Numbered from the stretch's first letter, positions 20,816-33,612 are shown. The stretch is 64,000 bases of DNA from Haberlea rhodopensis (GCA_907163345.1 CAJQUN010000036.1:2914001-2978000), one strand, 5' to 3'. Translations and numbers: made by a program. The notes: generated by a model from the letters alone, not told the origin.

Positions 20816-20985
20816 GCATGCCCAAGAGGCCCTCCCATGCACGTGCCACATGCCCTATAGACGCAAGAGGTGACCCCGTACAATGCACGTGCCACATGCC
20901 CTATAGACGCAAGAGGTGACCCCGTACAATGCACGTGCCACATGCCCCGTAGGCGCAAGAGGTGACCCCGTACAATGCACATTGT
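20816..20985. repeat. 46-bp tandem repeat, about three copies
   Basis: CGCAAGAGGTGACCCCGTA starts at 20862, 20908 and 20954. Each is followed by CAATGCAC; in the first two units the text GTGCCACATGCCC follows. A partial unit precedes at 20820. Confidence 0.9.
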
Positions 20986-21415
20986 CCCTTTGGACTCAAG
21001 AAGTGATGCACATTCCGTATAATCTCACCGATATTTCCATACACCAGCGTCAAGGTTAGCACAACAGTCCACAAATCCTACTACATTATTCGGCGGCTCA
21101 ATAATATCCCTCGCTATGATATGACAGCGGCATTAACCATCACTTCGACATATGAGCGGCAAATATTATGATCCATCGCTGGTGATATACCCGTAGCAGA
21201 ACTCTAATTGCAATATATTTGCATGTTCAATATCAATTGAGATCTCATAATCATATGGAAATCATACCCGAATATTCCACCGTATGTTATCCACCATTCA
21301 TGTCCTTAGACAGCGTATAATGTTCTCATTTCCTGATTTTTCCCACAACATCAAATTCTTAAAACACTTTCATATCAAGTGCACTCCGTTCCCATCAATC
21401 TCATCTCATCGTATT

Positions 21416-23476
21416 TGTAAGGACCCTAGTTCCTTAAGTGCGGATTAAAGGCATAATTAGAGCTAACATAAATTATCAGAGTAAAATAATCGTGTTGAGA
21501 CTATGAGCCTTAAGAATTACATGCCAAAAATGAGGACTATCAAATGGATTAGTTACATTCCCAATCAAATGAATGTATTTACTATAGCTTTGCACTACTC
21601 CTAGAGTAGACACTATACAAAAGTAATCATGTCCTTCATCTACCAAAGTGTTCTTCACAAGCTCATCACCTCAACCCGCTTTAGCCCCTTCTTATCATGC
21701 CAAAAGTACCTACAAGGACAACCCCCAAACATGAGCAATGATAACATTCATATTCAACACAATATGAATATAAAGCGTAAATGCATAAATCACAATAAAA
21801 CACTTCCTGTTTTCCCATGCATTTCAAACGCTTCCAGTTTGGTTGTCCCTGTACCATAACTCATGAGTATAATCAAATAGATTATTTAATGGTCGCACAT
21901 GTCATGACATAATACCATTTCATCATCACCAAATACCAATCACCAATCCCTAGTCTGTCCATCACAATGTATTTTAATGCCCCTCGCTTATTTACATATA
22001 GGCGGCATAGAATAACCTCGCTTCAATGGACATGCGGCGCTCCCACCCCTCGCTTCACATTGAGCGGCAAATATTCTTTCCTCGCCCTATATGATAACCA
22101 CGCTCAAATGTGACATGCGGCTCTCCCACCCCTCGCTTCACATTTAGCGGAAACAAACCAAATAGCGGCAAGCATTAAAATCATCAAGGGATGACCACGA
22201 CTCATGGGATGTGCACCGATAACCATCATATGCATTTACAATCATCATGCATAATTCAACATGTATTTGCATCCACAATGCATAATTCCACATATACTCG
22301 CATCCACAATGCATAAACAGTGAGTATATTAGATACATGTACCGTTGGGTGCCCATACGTCCTCTACGTACCTTTCCAAAATGTAGGATGTGGTAGGACT
22401 TCACTTCCTTGGCTGTGTTGCCACCTGGGATGGTTCTACATATTCACACAATTTAATATTAGAACCCAATAATAGTCCAATACCAAAAATCCCACAAAAA
22501 TAATCAAAAACACCCATTTTTGGTGTCTCGCGATCGATCTCCATGTAGCCCCGATCGATCGCGAGACTACACTGCCTCGTCCAACAAAAATTCGCGATCG
22601 ATCGCCGAGTTTGCGTCGATCGATCGCGACCTCGCCGATCGATCGCGCCAAACTCGCGATCGATCGCTGAAGGCTACTGCCTTCACCCTTGCAGCTCGCG
22701 ATCGATCGGTGGAAAGCGCCGATCGATCGCCGAGTCCCGCACACACGATTTTCGGGCACTATTCATCCTTCTCCTTCCTCAACTCAAACAAACTCAAATG
22801 TTAAAACATCAACCATACCAAATCACTAAAAACCTTCAATAAACATACTCATAAACTCATAAATCCAACACCCAACCAAAATAATACCAACCCCAACAAA
22901 CCCATTTCAAAACCCTTCAAAACTTTCCAAAACTCAAACCAAACATTATAAAAATACCAAGGAGGTGCCCATACCTCTTGGGAACTCTAAATCTCACAAA
23001 TATTTCCACAAACCAGCTTTTTGCAAGAATTTCTCTTCACCCCTATGCTCAAACTCGAAAATGGAAGAGAAAAGAAGGGTTTGGGAGGTGTTATTTGGGA
23101 AAGTTAAAAAGTGAAGGTATGGTGGGGGGTTGGGGTATAAAGTTGGTTATTTAAAATAAAATGCATTCCACAATACCATGGTGTATAAAACACCCCAACA
23201 TGATATTTTAAACACATTTCTCCAAAATGCACCAAATCATAATTAAATGCATGTTTCACCAAATAAATGACTACCAACACATGTAAGTCATTAAAACACC
23301 CAATTACCCAACATGCATCAATATGCACCCCGAAATGCATTCCCGGTCACGCCTACCATGTGACTAAGCATTTCAACATGATAAATAAATCCAGCACATA
23401 ATTAATTACCACCATAATTAATCATATAAACACAATTAATGTCCATATTGCAATTATTTATTTCGGGGATATCACA
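21416..23476 (-). mobile_element. D: 3' LTR (left copy)
   Basis: Minus: TGTGATATCCCCG...GGTCCTTACA. It has CGCTTCACATTGAGCGG-type short hairpins near 21985-22150 and the palindrome array at 22532-22728. Confidence 0.95.
22532..22728. repeat. Palindrome array in D left LTR (GCGATCGATCGC word)
   Basis: Eight GATCGATC cores start at 22532, 22553, 22596, 22618, 22637, 22658, 22700 and 22721. Spacings are 21, 43, 22, 19, 21, 42 and 21: pair, quartet, pair, the same plan as C. All eight 8-mers are intact. Confidence 0.97.
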
Positions 23477-23512
23477 ATACTCCCCTACTTATTAGATTTC
23501 GTCCTCGAAATC
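23477..23512 (-). other. D: polypurine tract and AGGA-loop hairpin
   Basis: Minus AAGTAGGGGAGTAT abuts the LTR. Upstream is a perfect 7-bp stem GATTTCG/CGAAATC closed by an AGGA loop (23495-23512). Confidence 0.85.
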
Positions 23513-23546
23513 ACATGCACTTACCCCAAAATGAAACTAAACATAA

Positions 23547-24841
23547 TCACATACCAGAGAATAGTTCCGGGTAGTGCTGCACCATATGCCGCTCCGTCTC
23601 CCACGTAGCCTCCTCGACACCCCAGCGATCCCACTGAACCTTGATCATAGGTATCACTTTGTTCCGAAGTCTACGGTCTGCTCGACCCAGAATTCTAACA
23701 GGCCGTTCCACATAAGACACATCGGATTCCAACTGAACCTCGGAAGGCTGCAACACATGAGATGGATCGGCTCATACTTCCGCAGTATAGACACATGAAA
23801 CACATCATGTATACCCGATAAAGAAGGTGGCAAAGCCAGTCGGTAAGCTAAGGTGCCAATGCGCTGCAAAATCTCGTACGGTCCAACATACCTCGGAGAC
23901 AGTTTCCCGCGCATCCCAAATCGCACAACGCCTCTGAAAGGCGAGATCTTCAAAAAGACCTTATCTCCCAACTGAAATTCCAACGGTCTCCGCCGTTTAT
24001 TCGCATAAGCTGCCTGTCTGTCCTGGGCTGCTTTCATTTTCTGCCTTATCATCTTTATCTTCTCTTCCATTTCTCGGATCAGTTCCGGTCCTCCGACCGA
24101 TTTGCGGTCCAAGTCATCCCAACACAAGGGTGATCTACACCGTCTGCCATAAAGAGCTTCGAAAGGAGCCATCTGAATGCTCAAAGAGAACTCTACCAAG
24201 GCTACCGAATCCTACCAAGAAACATCGAACTCCAATACACAAGCCCTCAACATGTCCTCGAGCGTCTGGATAGTACGCTTGGTCTGGCCATCCGTCTGAG
24301 GATGATATGCAGTGCTCAATCTAACTTCAGTTCCCAAGGCTGACTGAAGACCTTCCCAAAAATGAGATATGGAGATGGGGATCCCATGCAATCTCACCAC
24401 ATCTCGAATATACAACTGCGCCATCCTCAAAAAGGTGAAAGTCACGCTATAGGGGATGAAATGAGCTACCTTAGTCAATCGATCCACAATCACCCAAATA
24501 GCATCAAAACCTGAAGCACTCCTCGGCAGGTGAGTCACGAAGTCCATGGAAATGTGTTCCCATTTCCACTTCGGTATCTCTAAGCTTCTCAACTCGCCGC
24601 CAGGTCTCTGTCTCTATGCCTTAACCTGCTGACAGATCAAACACCTCTTAACAAAAGAGACGACATCACTCTTCATTCTTTTCCACCAAAACTGACCACG
24701 CAGATCTTTGTACATCTTCTTTCCGCCTGGGTGGATGCTAAGTCTGCTACTATGAACTCGCTCCAAGATCCCTCTACGCAACTCCGGCGTACTCGGAACC
24801 ACCCAACGGTTACTCAACCTCAAGGATCCGTCATCGGCCAC
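23547..24841 (-). pseudogene. D: integrase and chromodomain
   Basis: From 24841: integrase zinc-binding segment (H-S-S-R-L-S-I-H-P-G-G ... C-L-I-C-Q-Q-V-K-A) ending in a TAG where D2 has a sense codon; core with I-S-M-D-F-V-T-H-L-P (first catalytic Asp) and V-I-V-D-R-L-T-K; then a deletion at P-I-S-I/S-H-F-W that removes the segment normally carrying the second catalytic Asp; C-terminal G-D-K-V-F-L-K-I-S-P; and, in a shifted frame at 23756-23547, a chromodomain-like end (Y-V-E-R-P-V-R-I-L ... V-Q-W-D-R-W-G-V-E-E-A-T-W-E). In active members the chromodomain steers insertion into heterochromatin. The deletion alone would abolish integrase activity. Confidence 0.92.
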
Positions 24842-24870
24842 TCTGAATTTCGTTGGCTGACCAAGATGTA

Positions 24871-26547
24871 CTAAAGATAACCACCTCTGAACCTCATCAT
24901 CTGACCTCTGAGCTCCCTGATGTTCTCATAGATATCTGGCTCAGCTAACAAGGTCGATACATGCACAGGTGATGCATCTATGTCGAAATCATAGCCTAGA
25001 TGGCAATAGGAGGTCATCATAGCCGACAAATGGATGACATCCTCAACAGAACTCCTCACTTTCCGGCTCAAAGCGTCTGCTGTCAAATTAGCCTTTCCGG
25101 GATGGTACTCAAATTCACAATCATAGTCCTTGAGTAAGTCCATCCACCTTCTCTGCCTCATGTTCAGCTCCGCCTGAGTGAATAAAAACTTGAGGCTCTT
25201 GTGATCTGTGTAAATGGTAAACGACGTACCATACAAATAATGCCTCCACATCTTCAGGGCGAAGATGATAGCCGCCAATTCCAAGTCATGGACTGGGTAT
25301 CTCGTCTCATGCGGCTTCAACTGCCTCGATGCATAAGCTACCACATGCTTATCTTGCATCAGTACACACCCAAGGCCCTGAAGTGATGCATCGGTATACA
25401 AAACAAATTTGGAGTTTTCTGTAGGGATCACTAACACTGGCACCATCGTCAAACGGTGCTTCAACTCCTGGAAGCTCTCCTCACAAGCTTCTGACCAAAA
25501 GAATGGTACTCCCTTCTGGGTCAACTGAGTCAACGGCTTGGCAATCTTCGAAAATCCCTCGACAAAGCGTCGATAATAACCGGCCAAACCAAGGAAGCTC
25601 CGTATCTCAGGCACAGAAGTGGGTGCAGCCCACTCCATCACAGCTTCTATCTTCCTGGGATCCACTGATATCCCGCTGCTAGATATGACATGCCCCAGAA
25701 ATACTACACTGCTCAACCAAAATTCACACTTGCTGAGCTTGGCATACAACTGGTGGTCTCTGAGAATATGGTGCACTGTCCTCAAGTGTTTCACGTGCTC
25801 TTCCTCGCTCCGGGAGTAGATGAGAATGTCGTCGATGAATACAATGACGAACTGATCAAGGTAGGGTTGGAACACCCGATTCATCAAGCTCATAAAGACA
25901 GCCGGGGCGTTCGTCACACCGAACGGCATCACTAAGAACTCGTAGTGCCCATACCGAGTCCGAAATGCTGTCTTCTGTACATCCTCCTCCCTGACTCGAA
26001 TCTGGTGATACCCGGACCTCAAATCAATCTTGCTATAAAGTCTGGTACCTTGCAACTGATCAAACAGATCATCAATCCTTGGGAGAGGATACTTGTTCTT
26101 CACTGTGGCCTTATTCAGTTGTCGGTAATCGATGCACAACCTCATCGAACCATCCTTCTTCTTTACAAAAAGAACCGGTGCGCCCCATGGCGATACGCTC
26201 GGACGTATATATCCCTTGTCAAGGAGGTCCTGCAACTGCTCCTTCAACTCTCTCAACTCCGCCGGTGCCATCCTGTAAGGTGCACGAGAGATAGCGGATG
26301 TCCCAGGTAACAACTCGATCCCAAACTCAACTTCTCTAGCCGGTGGAAATCCTGGGATCTCCTCTGGGAATACATCAGCAAACTCTGCCACGACTGGCAC
26401 ATCCTCAACTCTCAATTCTTTATTCTTCCCAGACGTGTCCACGGCATAGATGAGATAGCCCGTGTGGCCACGTTCCAACAATTGAGTCATCTTGATTGCC
26501 GAAATCAACGGGATCTTCGCACGAGAACCGTTGCCATAAAAGTCCAC
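24871..26547 (-). pseudogene. D: reverse transcriptase and RNase H
   Basis: Open for 558 codons but not from a true start; the frame enters from the protease through a one-T deletion near 26540. RT motifs: [13 protein letters not shown] (about residues 115), [19 protein letters not shown], and catalytic F-I-D-D-I-L-I-Y-S (about 240). RNase [14 protein letters not shown] and Y-T-D-H-K-S-L, then [16 protein letters not shown] one-base deletion near 24905 ends the frame before the integrase. The RT and RNase H active-site residues are intact. Confidence 0.9.
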
Positions 26548-28029
26548 TGTATTCCTGACTCAGATCTGAACCTTACTGTTCTCTGCCGGCAATCTACCAC
26601 TGCCTGATATCTGTTCAGAATGTCAATACCCACAATGCAGTCGAAGTCTGACATGCCCAACACAATCAAGTCTGCCTTCAACTCGTTGCCCTCAAAATAA
26701 ATGAGGCAATCTGCCATAAACTGATCGGCATTAACATTCCTTCCAGTGGGTGTCGAGACCATGAGAGGCGTGGGTAGAGAAGATGTGCGCATATGGTGTC
26801 TCTCCACAAAGCCCACAGATACAAAAGAGTGGGAGGCACCTGTATCTATCAAAATAAAAGCAGGGTACGTAAATAAATGACACGTACCGGCGATCACCTC
26901 CTCTGGGGCTGCCTGGGCCTGCTCTCTAGTCAGCGCATACACCTGTCCCTGGGGCGGTCCCACTGTCTGACCTCCCGATGGTCGAGGCACAAACTGCTGC
27001 CTCTGGTGCACTGTCCTGTCATCAAATCTCGGCCTATTTCCCTGAAACTCTGACTGTCCTCCCCGAGTGGGGCAATACCGAGAGATGTGGCCCATCTTGC
27101 CACAGCTATAACAGGCAGGGCACTTACTCGAAGAATGTGGCCCTCCACAATTGTCGCACCTTGGTTCCCCCGATCTATTTCCTTGCACAGGCCCTCGGTT
27201 GGCCGACCAATTCTTCTTGTTCTCTTGTTTCTGACCATAAGATTTCTTCCCACTGAACCACGAAGATGAAGAGGCACCACGAGGTTTAAATGACTCTCCT
27301 CGGGGCCTCAAGCTATCAGTAGCTTGCCTCTGTTGTGATGCTTGTGGGGGGTATAGCACTAGGATAGGCTCCAACTCCAATCTCCGCAAGCTCTGCTCTT
27401 GTGAGAGCATCATCAAAAGAAGTGGGGTTATTGGTGATAACCCGGTCAAAAAGCTCCGGTCGTAACCCCTTCATAAAGTTCCTCATATTTGCGTGTCCGC
27501 TGGTGGCAATGTGTGGAACTTACCTTAGCAACGAGGAATAATGCATGGCATAGTCTGACACCGACATGCTCCCTTGTTTCAAGCTTGCAAACTCATCTTC
27601 CTTTGTCTGTCTCGCCGCCGCAGAGAAGTACCGGTTCAGAAACCGGGTTCTGAAGAGCGTCCATTCAATCACTGCACCCTGTGCTCTCAGTTCCATCACC
27701 GTGCTCCTCCACCACAATAAAGGTTTCTTTGCCAACTGGAACTCCGCCAGCCTCAGCCATGCCGTGACAGCACAAGGAGCCGATACAAATATCTGCTCAA
27801 GTCTTTCTAGCCACTCTTCGGCCTCCTCCCCTGATTCTGTCCCCTCAAACCGGGGCGGGTGGTAAGACAGAAACTGAGTCAAGCTGATCTCACCAGGTAG
27901 TAACAACTGAGCCACTGGTTCCATGCCTACAGCTGGTGGAGGTAGAGGGTTTGCCTGACCAATACTAGCGTTCACGCTCCCAACATCACCAACCTCTTCA
28001 TTAAGGTTCCCCGCATTCATAGCAGCCAT
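26505..28029 (-). pseudogene. D: gag and protease
   Basis: The gag start is ATG at 28029 (an in-frame TTG at 28041 is unlikely). The capsid region reads [18 protein letters not shown]; a TAA near 27521 replaces a Tyr codon of D2. In the next frame (27449-26505) come a basic linker, zinc knuckles (C-D-N-C-G-G-P-H and [14 protein letters not shown]) and the retropepsin motif I-D-T-G-A-S-H-S-F. At least one stop and two frameshifts. Confidence 0.92.
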
Positions 28030-28227
28030 GCTGTAACACAAAGGTTAACAACAATTCAAAAACAAATATATATGTTATGCCGTTAGATAATACGAATGAT
28101 AATAAGCATGTTATTATAACAGTATATACAACAATATGCACCACATGCATAAACATGCTTCAAATGTAAGCACCTAGCCAATCATGCTAAGGCTACCCTT
28201 CACTCGTTCCCGGGTTCTCTAACCACT

Positions 28228-28239
28228 GCTCTGATACCA
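28228..28239 (-). other. D: tRNA-iMet primer binding site
   Basis: Minus TGGTATCAGAGC, a perfect match to the 12 nt complementary to the 3' end of plant initiator tRNA-Met, four bases inside the 5' LTR. Confidence 0.95.
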
Positions 28240-28243
28240 CTAA

Positions 28244-30302
28244 TGTAAGGACCCTAGTTCCTTAAGTGCGGATTAAAGGCATAATTAGAGCTAACATAAA
28301 TTATCAGAGTAAAATAATCGTGTTGAGACTATGAGCCTTAAGAATTACATGCCAAAAAAGAGGACTATCAAATGGATTAGTTACATTCCCAATCAAATGA
28401 ATGTATTTACTATAGCTTTACACTACTCCTACAGTAGACACTATACAAAAGTAATCATGTCCTTCATCTACCAAAGTGTTCTTCACAAGCTCATCACCTC
28501 AACCCGCTTTAGCCCCTTCTTATCATGCCAAAAGTACCTACAAGGACAACCCCCAAACATGAGCAATGATAACATTCATATTCAACACAATATGAATATA
28601 AAGCGTAAATGCATAAATCACAATAAAACACTTCCTGTTTTCCCATGCATTTCAAACGCTTCCAGTTTGGTTGTCCCTGTACCATAACTCATGAGTATAA
28701 TCAAATAGATTATTTAATGGTCGCACATGTCATGACATAATACCATTTCATCATCACCAAATACCAATCACCAATCCCTAGTCTGTCCATCACAATGTAT
28801 TTTAATGCCCCTCGCTTATTTACATATAGGCGGCATAGAATAACCTCGCTTCAATGGACATGCGGCGCTCCCACCCCTCGCTTCACATTGAGCGGCAAAT
28901 ATTCTTTCCTCGCCCTATATGATAACCACGCTCAAATGTGACATGCGGCGCTCCCACCCTCGCTTCACATTTAGCGGAAACAAACCAAATAGCGGCAAGC
29001 ATTAAAATCATCAAGGGATGACCACGACTCATGGGATGTGCACCGATAACCATCATATGCATTTACAATCATCATGCATAATTCAACATGTATTTGCATC
29101 CACAATGCATAATTCCACATATACTCGCATCCACAATGCATAAACAATGAGTATATTAGATACATGTACCGTTGGGTGCCCATACGTCCTCTACGTACCT
29201 TTCCAAAATGTAGGATGTGGTAGGACTTCACTTCCTTGGCTGTGTTGCCACCTGGGATGGTTCTACATATTCACACAATTTAATATTAGAACCCAATAAT
29301 AGTCCAATACCAAAAATCCCACAAAAATAATCAAAAACACCCATTTTTGGTGTCTCGCGATCGATCTCCATGTAGCCCCGATCGATCGCGAGACTACACT
29401 GCCTCGTCCAACAAAAATTCGCGATCGATCGCCGAGTTTGCGTCGATCGATCGCGACCTCGCCGATCGATCGCGCCAAACTCGCGATCGATCGCTGAAGG
29501 CTACTGCCTTCACCCTTGCAGCTCGCGATCGATCGGTGGAAAGCGCCGATCGATCGCCGAGTCCCGCACACACGATTTTCGGGCACTATTCATCCTTCTC
29601 CTTCCTCAACTCAAACAAACTCAAATGTTAAAACATCAACCATACCAAATCACTAAAAACCTTCAATAAACATACTCATAAACTCATAAATCCAACACCC
29701 AACCAAAATAATACCAACCCCAACAAACCCATTTCAAAACCCTTCAAAACTTTCCAAAACTCAAACCAAACATTATAAAAATACCAAGGAGGTGCCCATA
29801 CCTCTTGGGAACTCTAAATCTCACAAAAATTTCCACAAACAAGCTTTTTGCAAGAATTTCTCTTCACCCCTATGCTCAAACTCGAAAATGGAAGAGAAAA
29901 GAAGGGTTTGGGAGGTGTTATTTGGGAAAGTTAAAAAGTGAAGGTATGGTGGGGGGTTGGGGTATAAAGTTGGTTATTTAAAATAAAATGCATTCCACAA
30001 TACCATGGTGTATAAAACACCCCAACATGATATTTTAAACACATTTCTCCAAAATGCACCAAATCATAATTAAATGCATGTTTCACCAAATAAATGACTA
30101 CCAACACATGTAAGTCATTAAAACACCCAATTACCCAACATGCATCACATGCACCCCGAAATGCATTCCCGGTCACGCCTACCATGTGACTAAGCATTTC
30201 AACATGATAAATAAATCCAACACATAATTAATTACCACCATAATTAATCATATAAACACAATTAATGCCCAAATTGCAATTAATTATTTCGGGGATATCA
30301 CA
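28244..30302 (-). mobile_element. D: 5' LTR (right copy)
   Basis: Near-identical to 21416-23476. The array cores run from 29359 to 29555 with the same spacings as in the left copy. Confidence 0.95.
29359..29555. repeat. Palindrome array in D right LTR
   Basis: Eight GATCGATC cores; the first starts at 29359 and the last at 29548, 189 bp apart as in the left LTR. Confidence 0.95.
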
Positions 30303-30307
30303 GTATT

Positions 30308-30492
30308 CCATATGATCCTGCAACCACCATGGTTAGCAATACCACATTCCATATCATAAAAGCACATAAGCAAATAGTTGTGTCACACAACACAAACTAT
30401 CATCATGCATAAATATGTGCTACACATTCCTATCAGCATGTTCCAGGCCCTCAACAGCCCCAAAGAGCAAACCACTGTTCTGATACCACTAA
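30308..30492 (-). other. C: leader with tRNA-iMet primer site
   Basis: Minus TGGTATCAGAAC at 30488-30477 has one mismatch to the iMet primer complement. The rest, up to the D junction, is noncoding leader with no visible gag start. Confidence 0.85.
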
Positions 30493-32796
30493 TGTAAGGA
30501 CCCCCGTGCCCTTAACCCGTAATTAGTGCATTAATCACATAATCATATACGTATGACCATCTATGTTGATAAATAACCACATGCTAACTTAGCATAATAT
30601 ACCAATAATAGAATTTCTCCGTTTATTTCATTTCATGTCATTTCCAGTTTCCCCAACTATAACCATTTAACATAACATGTACCTTGTAATACACTAATTA
30701 CATTCTCAATCCATCTAGCAATTCCCAATTAATTGCATACCACAAATAAATGAAAAGAGAAAGGCACTTGCCTTCTTATACAACCCATGTACACATATAT
30801 ACTACTCACATGCGAGCACCAAATAAACGTAAGTGTACGTAATATATAAAATACCATACTCCCAGCTCTGGTACCTTGATCCTGGAAGTACCTCCAATCC
30901 ACAACTCGAGTTCAACTCCCAAGCCAACCACAAACCTGTTCACCTGTCCCAACAGAGACAGCCCCCACACGGGGTGAGCATACCAATACCACCAAACCAA
31001 TAATCACAATAACATAATTCATAATTTACAAAAATGTAAATGCTATGAAATAAAAAAGATACTCCCTGGATGGCATCATCCTCATCGGGATCCCCTGTAA
31101 TGTCCCTGTTCTCAAAATAACCAAAATCATCAAATCCCTAATAGCCAGTTAATCATTACATTGATTAACTAATCGTTTCCAAGTTCCAATATCAATCACA
31201 TTAGTTCATTATCCAGTAATCTTAGATATTCCAGATGTCTAACCCATGATTCCAATTCCTCGCTCGCTCAATAACAGCGGCATTCATATCTGATATTCGC
31301 TCCATGGCGACAACATCCAAACTATCGCTCGCTCTAAAGCGGCACCATACAATTCATATTATCAACCCATTTTATGTAACTGTATTCCATTTTCGTTATC
31401 CTTCCATTCAACACAATTATATTATATCATGCACCACAATTGCAATAATATATTAAAGACATGCTCGTACTTCATACATACCTTATAATCCCGTAGTTTG
31501 AGTCCAACCTTGCCCGAGTCCCACGACCCAATGAGTTATATTCTAACACATAAATAACTCACAATTAAACACAAGCATGCAACCACGTGCCCAAGCACGT
31601 TCAAAACCCTCAAACCTATCGTCCATCCATGACGATTACCAAAATAAAAGCCCCCCGGCTAAGCATGCATAATACCCAAAATATACCAATTTTATAAGTT
31701 AATATAGCCAAAGACTCAACCGAGAATCCCATTTTAATAAACTTTGGCTCCAACCAATCCATTTTAAAAGTATGGCATTCCCATTGGAATGTAGACATTG
31801 CCCCGGAAATGGCCACTTAAACCTCGATTCCAAAATCCCGACATTTTTCCAAAATTTCCAAAAAAAAAACAACTTCCTACGGGCGGCGATCGATTGCCAC
31901 TTTTAGCACGATCGATCGCCCCCGTCCAGTGGGCAACAACGCCCTATCGCGATCGATCGCCAGTCCTCGCGATCGATCGCCGAGGCCACGCGATCGATCG
32001 CCCGCATTGTTCATCGTCACCAAAAATTGAGCTGCTCGTCGCGATCGATCGACACTCCTCGGCGATCGATCGCCACTTGCAATTTTCCGAAAAACTCGAG
32101 CTTCCATGGTGTTTTTCACACCCAAACTCAAAACCAACACCCCATACACCTTCAACACCTCAAATACACCATTTACAACCAATATAAACTCAAAAAAAAA
32201 CTCAACATTGGATTTTAACCAAAAATCCCCAAATTCCATAACCAATTCAAAACCCAACCAAACTCTACAATACCACTACCAAATCTAAGACAAAGACTAG
32301 GGGAAGATTAATACCTGATTATCTTCGAGAAAATTGGCTCCCGAGTCCAGCTACCAACGATTTTCTTCCAAGAGCAAAAGAGGGGAAATGGGGGAAGGGT
32401 TTGAGCGTAGAGAGGGAGGAGAGAGGGAAGGGTTTCGTGCCAAATACTGAGTCTACTTGGTATATATAATACCAAAACTCAAAAATACCAATCCTTCCAC
32501 AAATACATAATGACTCATTAAAAATCATCTATTTTCAATAATTACCTCCCAAACTCTATTTCCATTACCAGCCCCAGTACAAAGTACTCCGGACCCCAAA
32601 TCCCACTAAAGACCAAACTCCAAGGTTATCACCACGACGAGAATACAATCTCATCCCTTGGATCCAATGACTCCAAATACCGGATTTAAAAATCCCCGGG
32701 AGTCCCAAAACCGTAATTAATTCATAATTGCCACAATAAAATCCATTAAGGATTATTACCACACCGGGATTAACACCATTAATCCCGGGCATCACA
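30493..32796 (-). mobile_element. C: 5' LTR (right copy)
   Basis: Same ends as 15336-17669. A TATA-like TTATATATA (minus) lies near 32470-32460, about 330 bp into the LTR, with a pyrimidine-rich stretch after it. The array at 31888-32071 lies downstream of that TATA. Confidence 0.92.
31888..32071. repeat. Palindrome array in C right LTR, one unit shorter
   Basis: Seven cores start at 31888, 31910, 31951, 31971, 31992, 32043 and 32064 (spacings 22, 41, 20, 21, 51, 21). Relative to the left LTR one unit of about 22 bp is missing from the quartet. Confidence 0.92.
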
Positions 32797-33612
32797 AAAT
32801 AAATATGCACTGCCCAGAATTGATGATTTATTTGATCAGTTGCAAGATGCTACGGTCTTTTCGAAGATTGATCTGAGATCATGGTATCACCAATTGAAAA
32901 TTGTTGTGTCTGATGTGTCAAAAAACAGCTTTCAGAACCAGGTACGGCCACTATGAATTTTTGGTAATGCCTTTTGGTTTGACCAATGCACCAGCTGCAT
33001 TTATGGCATTGATGAATGATGTGTTTAGACCGTACCTGGATTTGTGATTGTCTTTATTGATGACATTTTGATATATTCTAAATCCGTTGAGGAACATGAA
33101 CAACAATTAAGAATTGTGCTACAAACCTTGCGTAAGAAACAATTGTATGCAAAATTCAGCAAATGTGAATTTTGGTTAGATCAGATTGTCTTTTGGGATA
33201 TGTTGTTTGTAGTGATGATATTAAAGTTGATCCAGTGAAAATGAAGCAGTAACTAACTGGGAAAGCCCGAAAAATATTCCAGAAGTTCGTAGTTTTCTTT
33301 GTTTAGCCGGGTACTATAGGAGATTTGTTGAAAACTTCTCTCTTATAGCTACTCCATTAACAAAATTGTTGCGCAAGGTTATTGCTTTTAAATGGACAGA
33401 TGTATGTCAAAAGAGCTTTGAAGAATTGAAAGAACGACTCACAACTGCTCCAGTTCTGACAATTCCTTCAGGTACTGATGGTTTTGTTATTTATAGTAAT
33501 GCTTCATTCCAGGGTTTGTGATGTGTTTTAATGAAACATGGTAAAGTTATTGCTTATGCTTCTCGACAACTTAAACCATATGAGATGTCTTATCCTACTC
33601 ATGATTTAGAAC
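32797..33612 (+). pseudogene. B: reverse transcriptase (C-terminal) and start of RNase H
   Basis: Continues B's RT directly after [25 protein letters not shown], then [11 protein letters not shown] (catalytic, about 33050) and the connection domain; RNase H begins with Y-S-N-A-S (from T-D-A-S) at about 33490 and H-D-L-E at 33600. Several frameshifts and a stop; the first RNase H Asp has been replaced. Ends at the hAT insertion. Confidence 0.9.

Larger units (their letters stand above)
17707..21410 (-). other. C: internal noncoding region
   Basis: No family-level protein similarity is visible in either strand; all open frames are short (about 100 codons or less) and compositionally ordinary. 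It contains two repeat zones: CGGCGG/CGCTAT words at 20340-20800 and a 46-bp tandem at 20816-20985. D is inserted at its right end, only about 190 bp from C's 5' LTR. Confidence 0.7.
21416..30302 (-). mobile_element. D: Tekay/Del-like chromovirus, complete in structure, coding decayed
   Basis: LTRs of 2061 and 2059 bp, near-identical (roughly 15 differences by eye). Perfect TSD GTATT at 21411-21415 and 30303-30307. iMet primer site at 28228-28239, polypurine tract at 23477-23490, and gag, protease, RT, RNase H, integrase and chromodomain in that order. It is the same family as D2 at 58092. Several frameshifts and stops despite young LTRs. Confidence 0.95.
15336..32796 (-). mobile_element. C: non-autonomous LTR element with long LTRs and no coding capacity
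   Basis: LTRs of 2334 and 2304 bp with ends TGTAAGGACCCCC...CATCACA (plus). TSD is GAATA (15331-15335) versus AAATA (32797-32801). The tRNA-iMet primer site is at 30477-30488 and the polypurine tract at 17671-17682. Once D is removed the internal region is about 3.9 kb and holds no recognisable gag or pol. The chromovirus-style hairpin before the polypurine tract suggests derivation from a Tekay-like element. Size and structure fit a large retrotransposon derivative. Confidence 0.9.

Noticed and set aside
24871..26547. D's 558-codon RT-RNase H frame as a functional gene
   Set aside because: It has no proper start, is entered through a frameshift and lacks its downstream integrase; it is part of a broken polyprotein.
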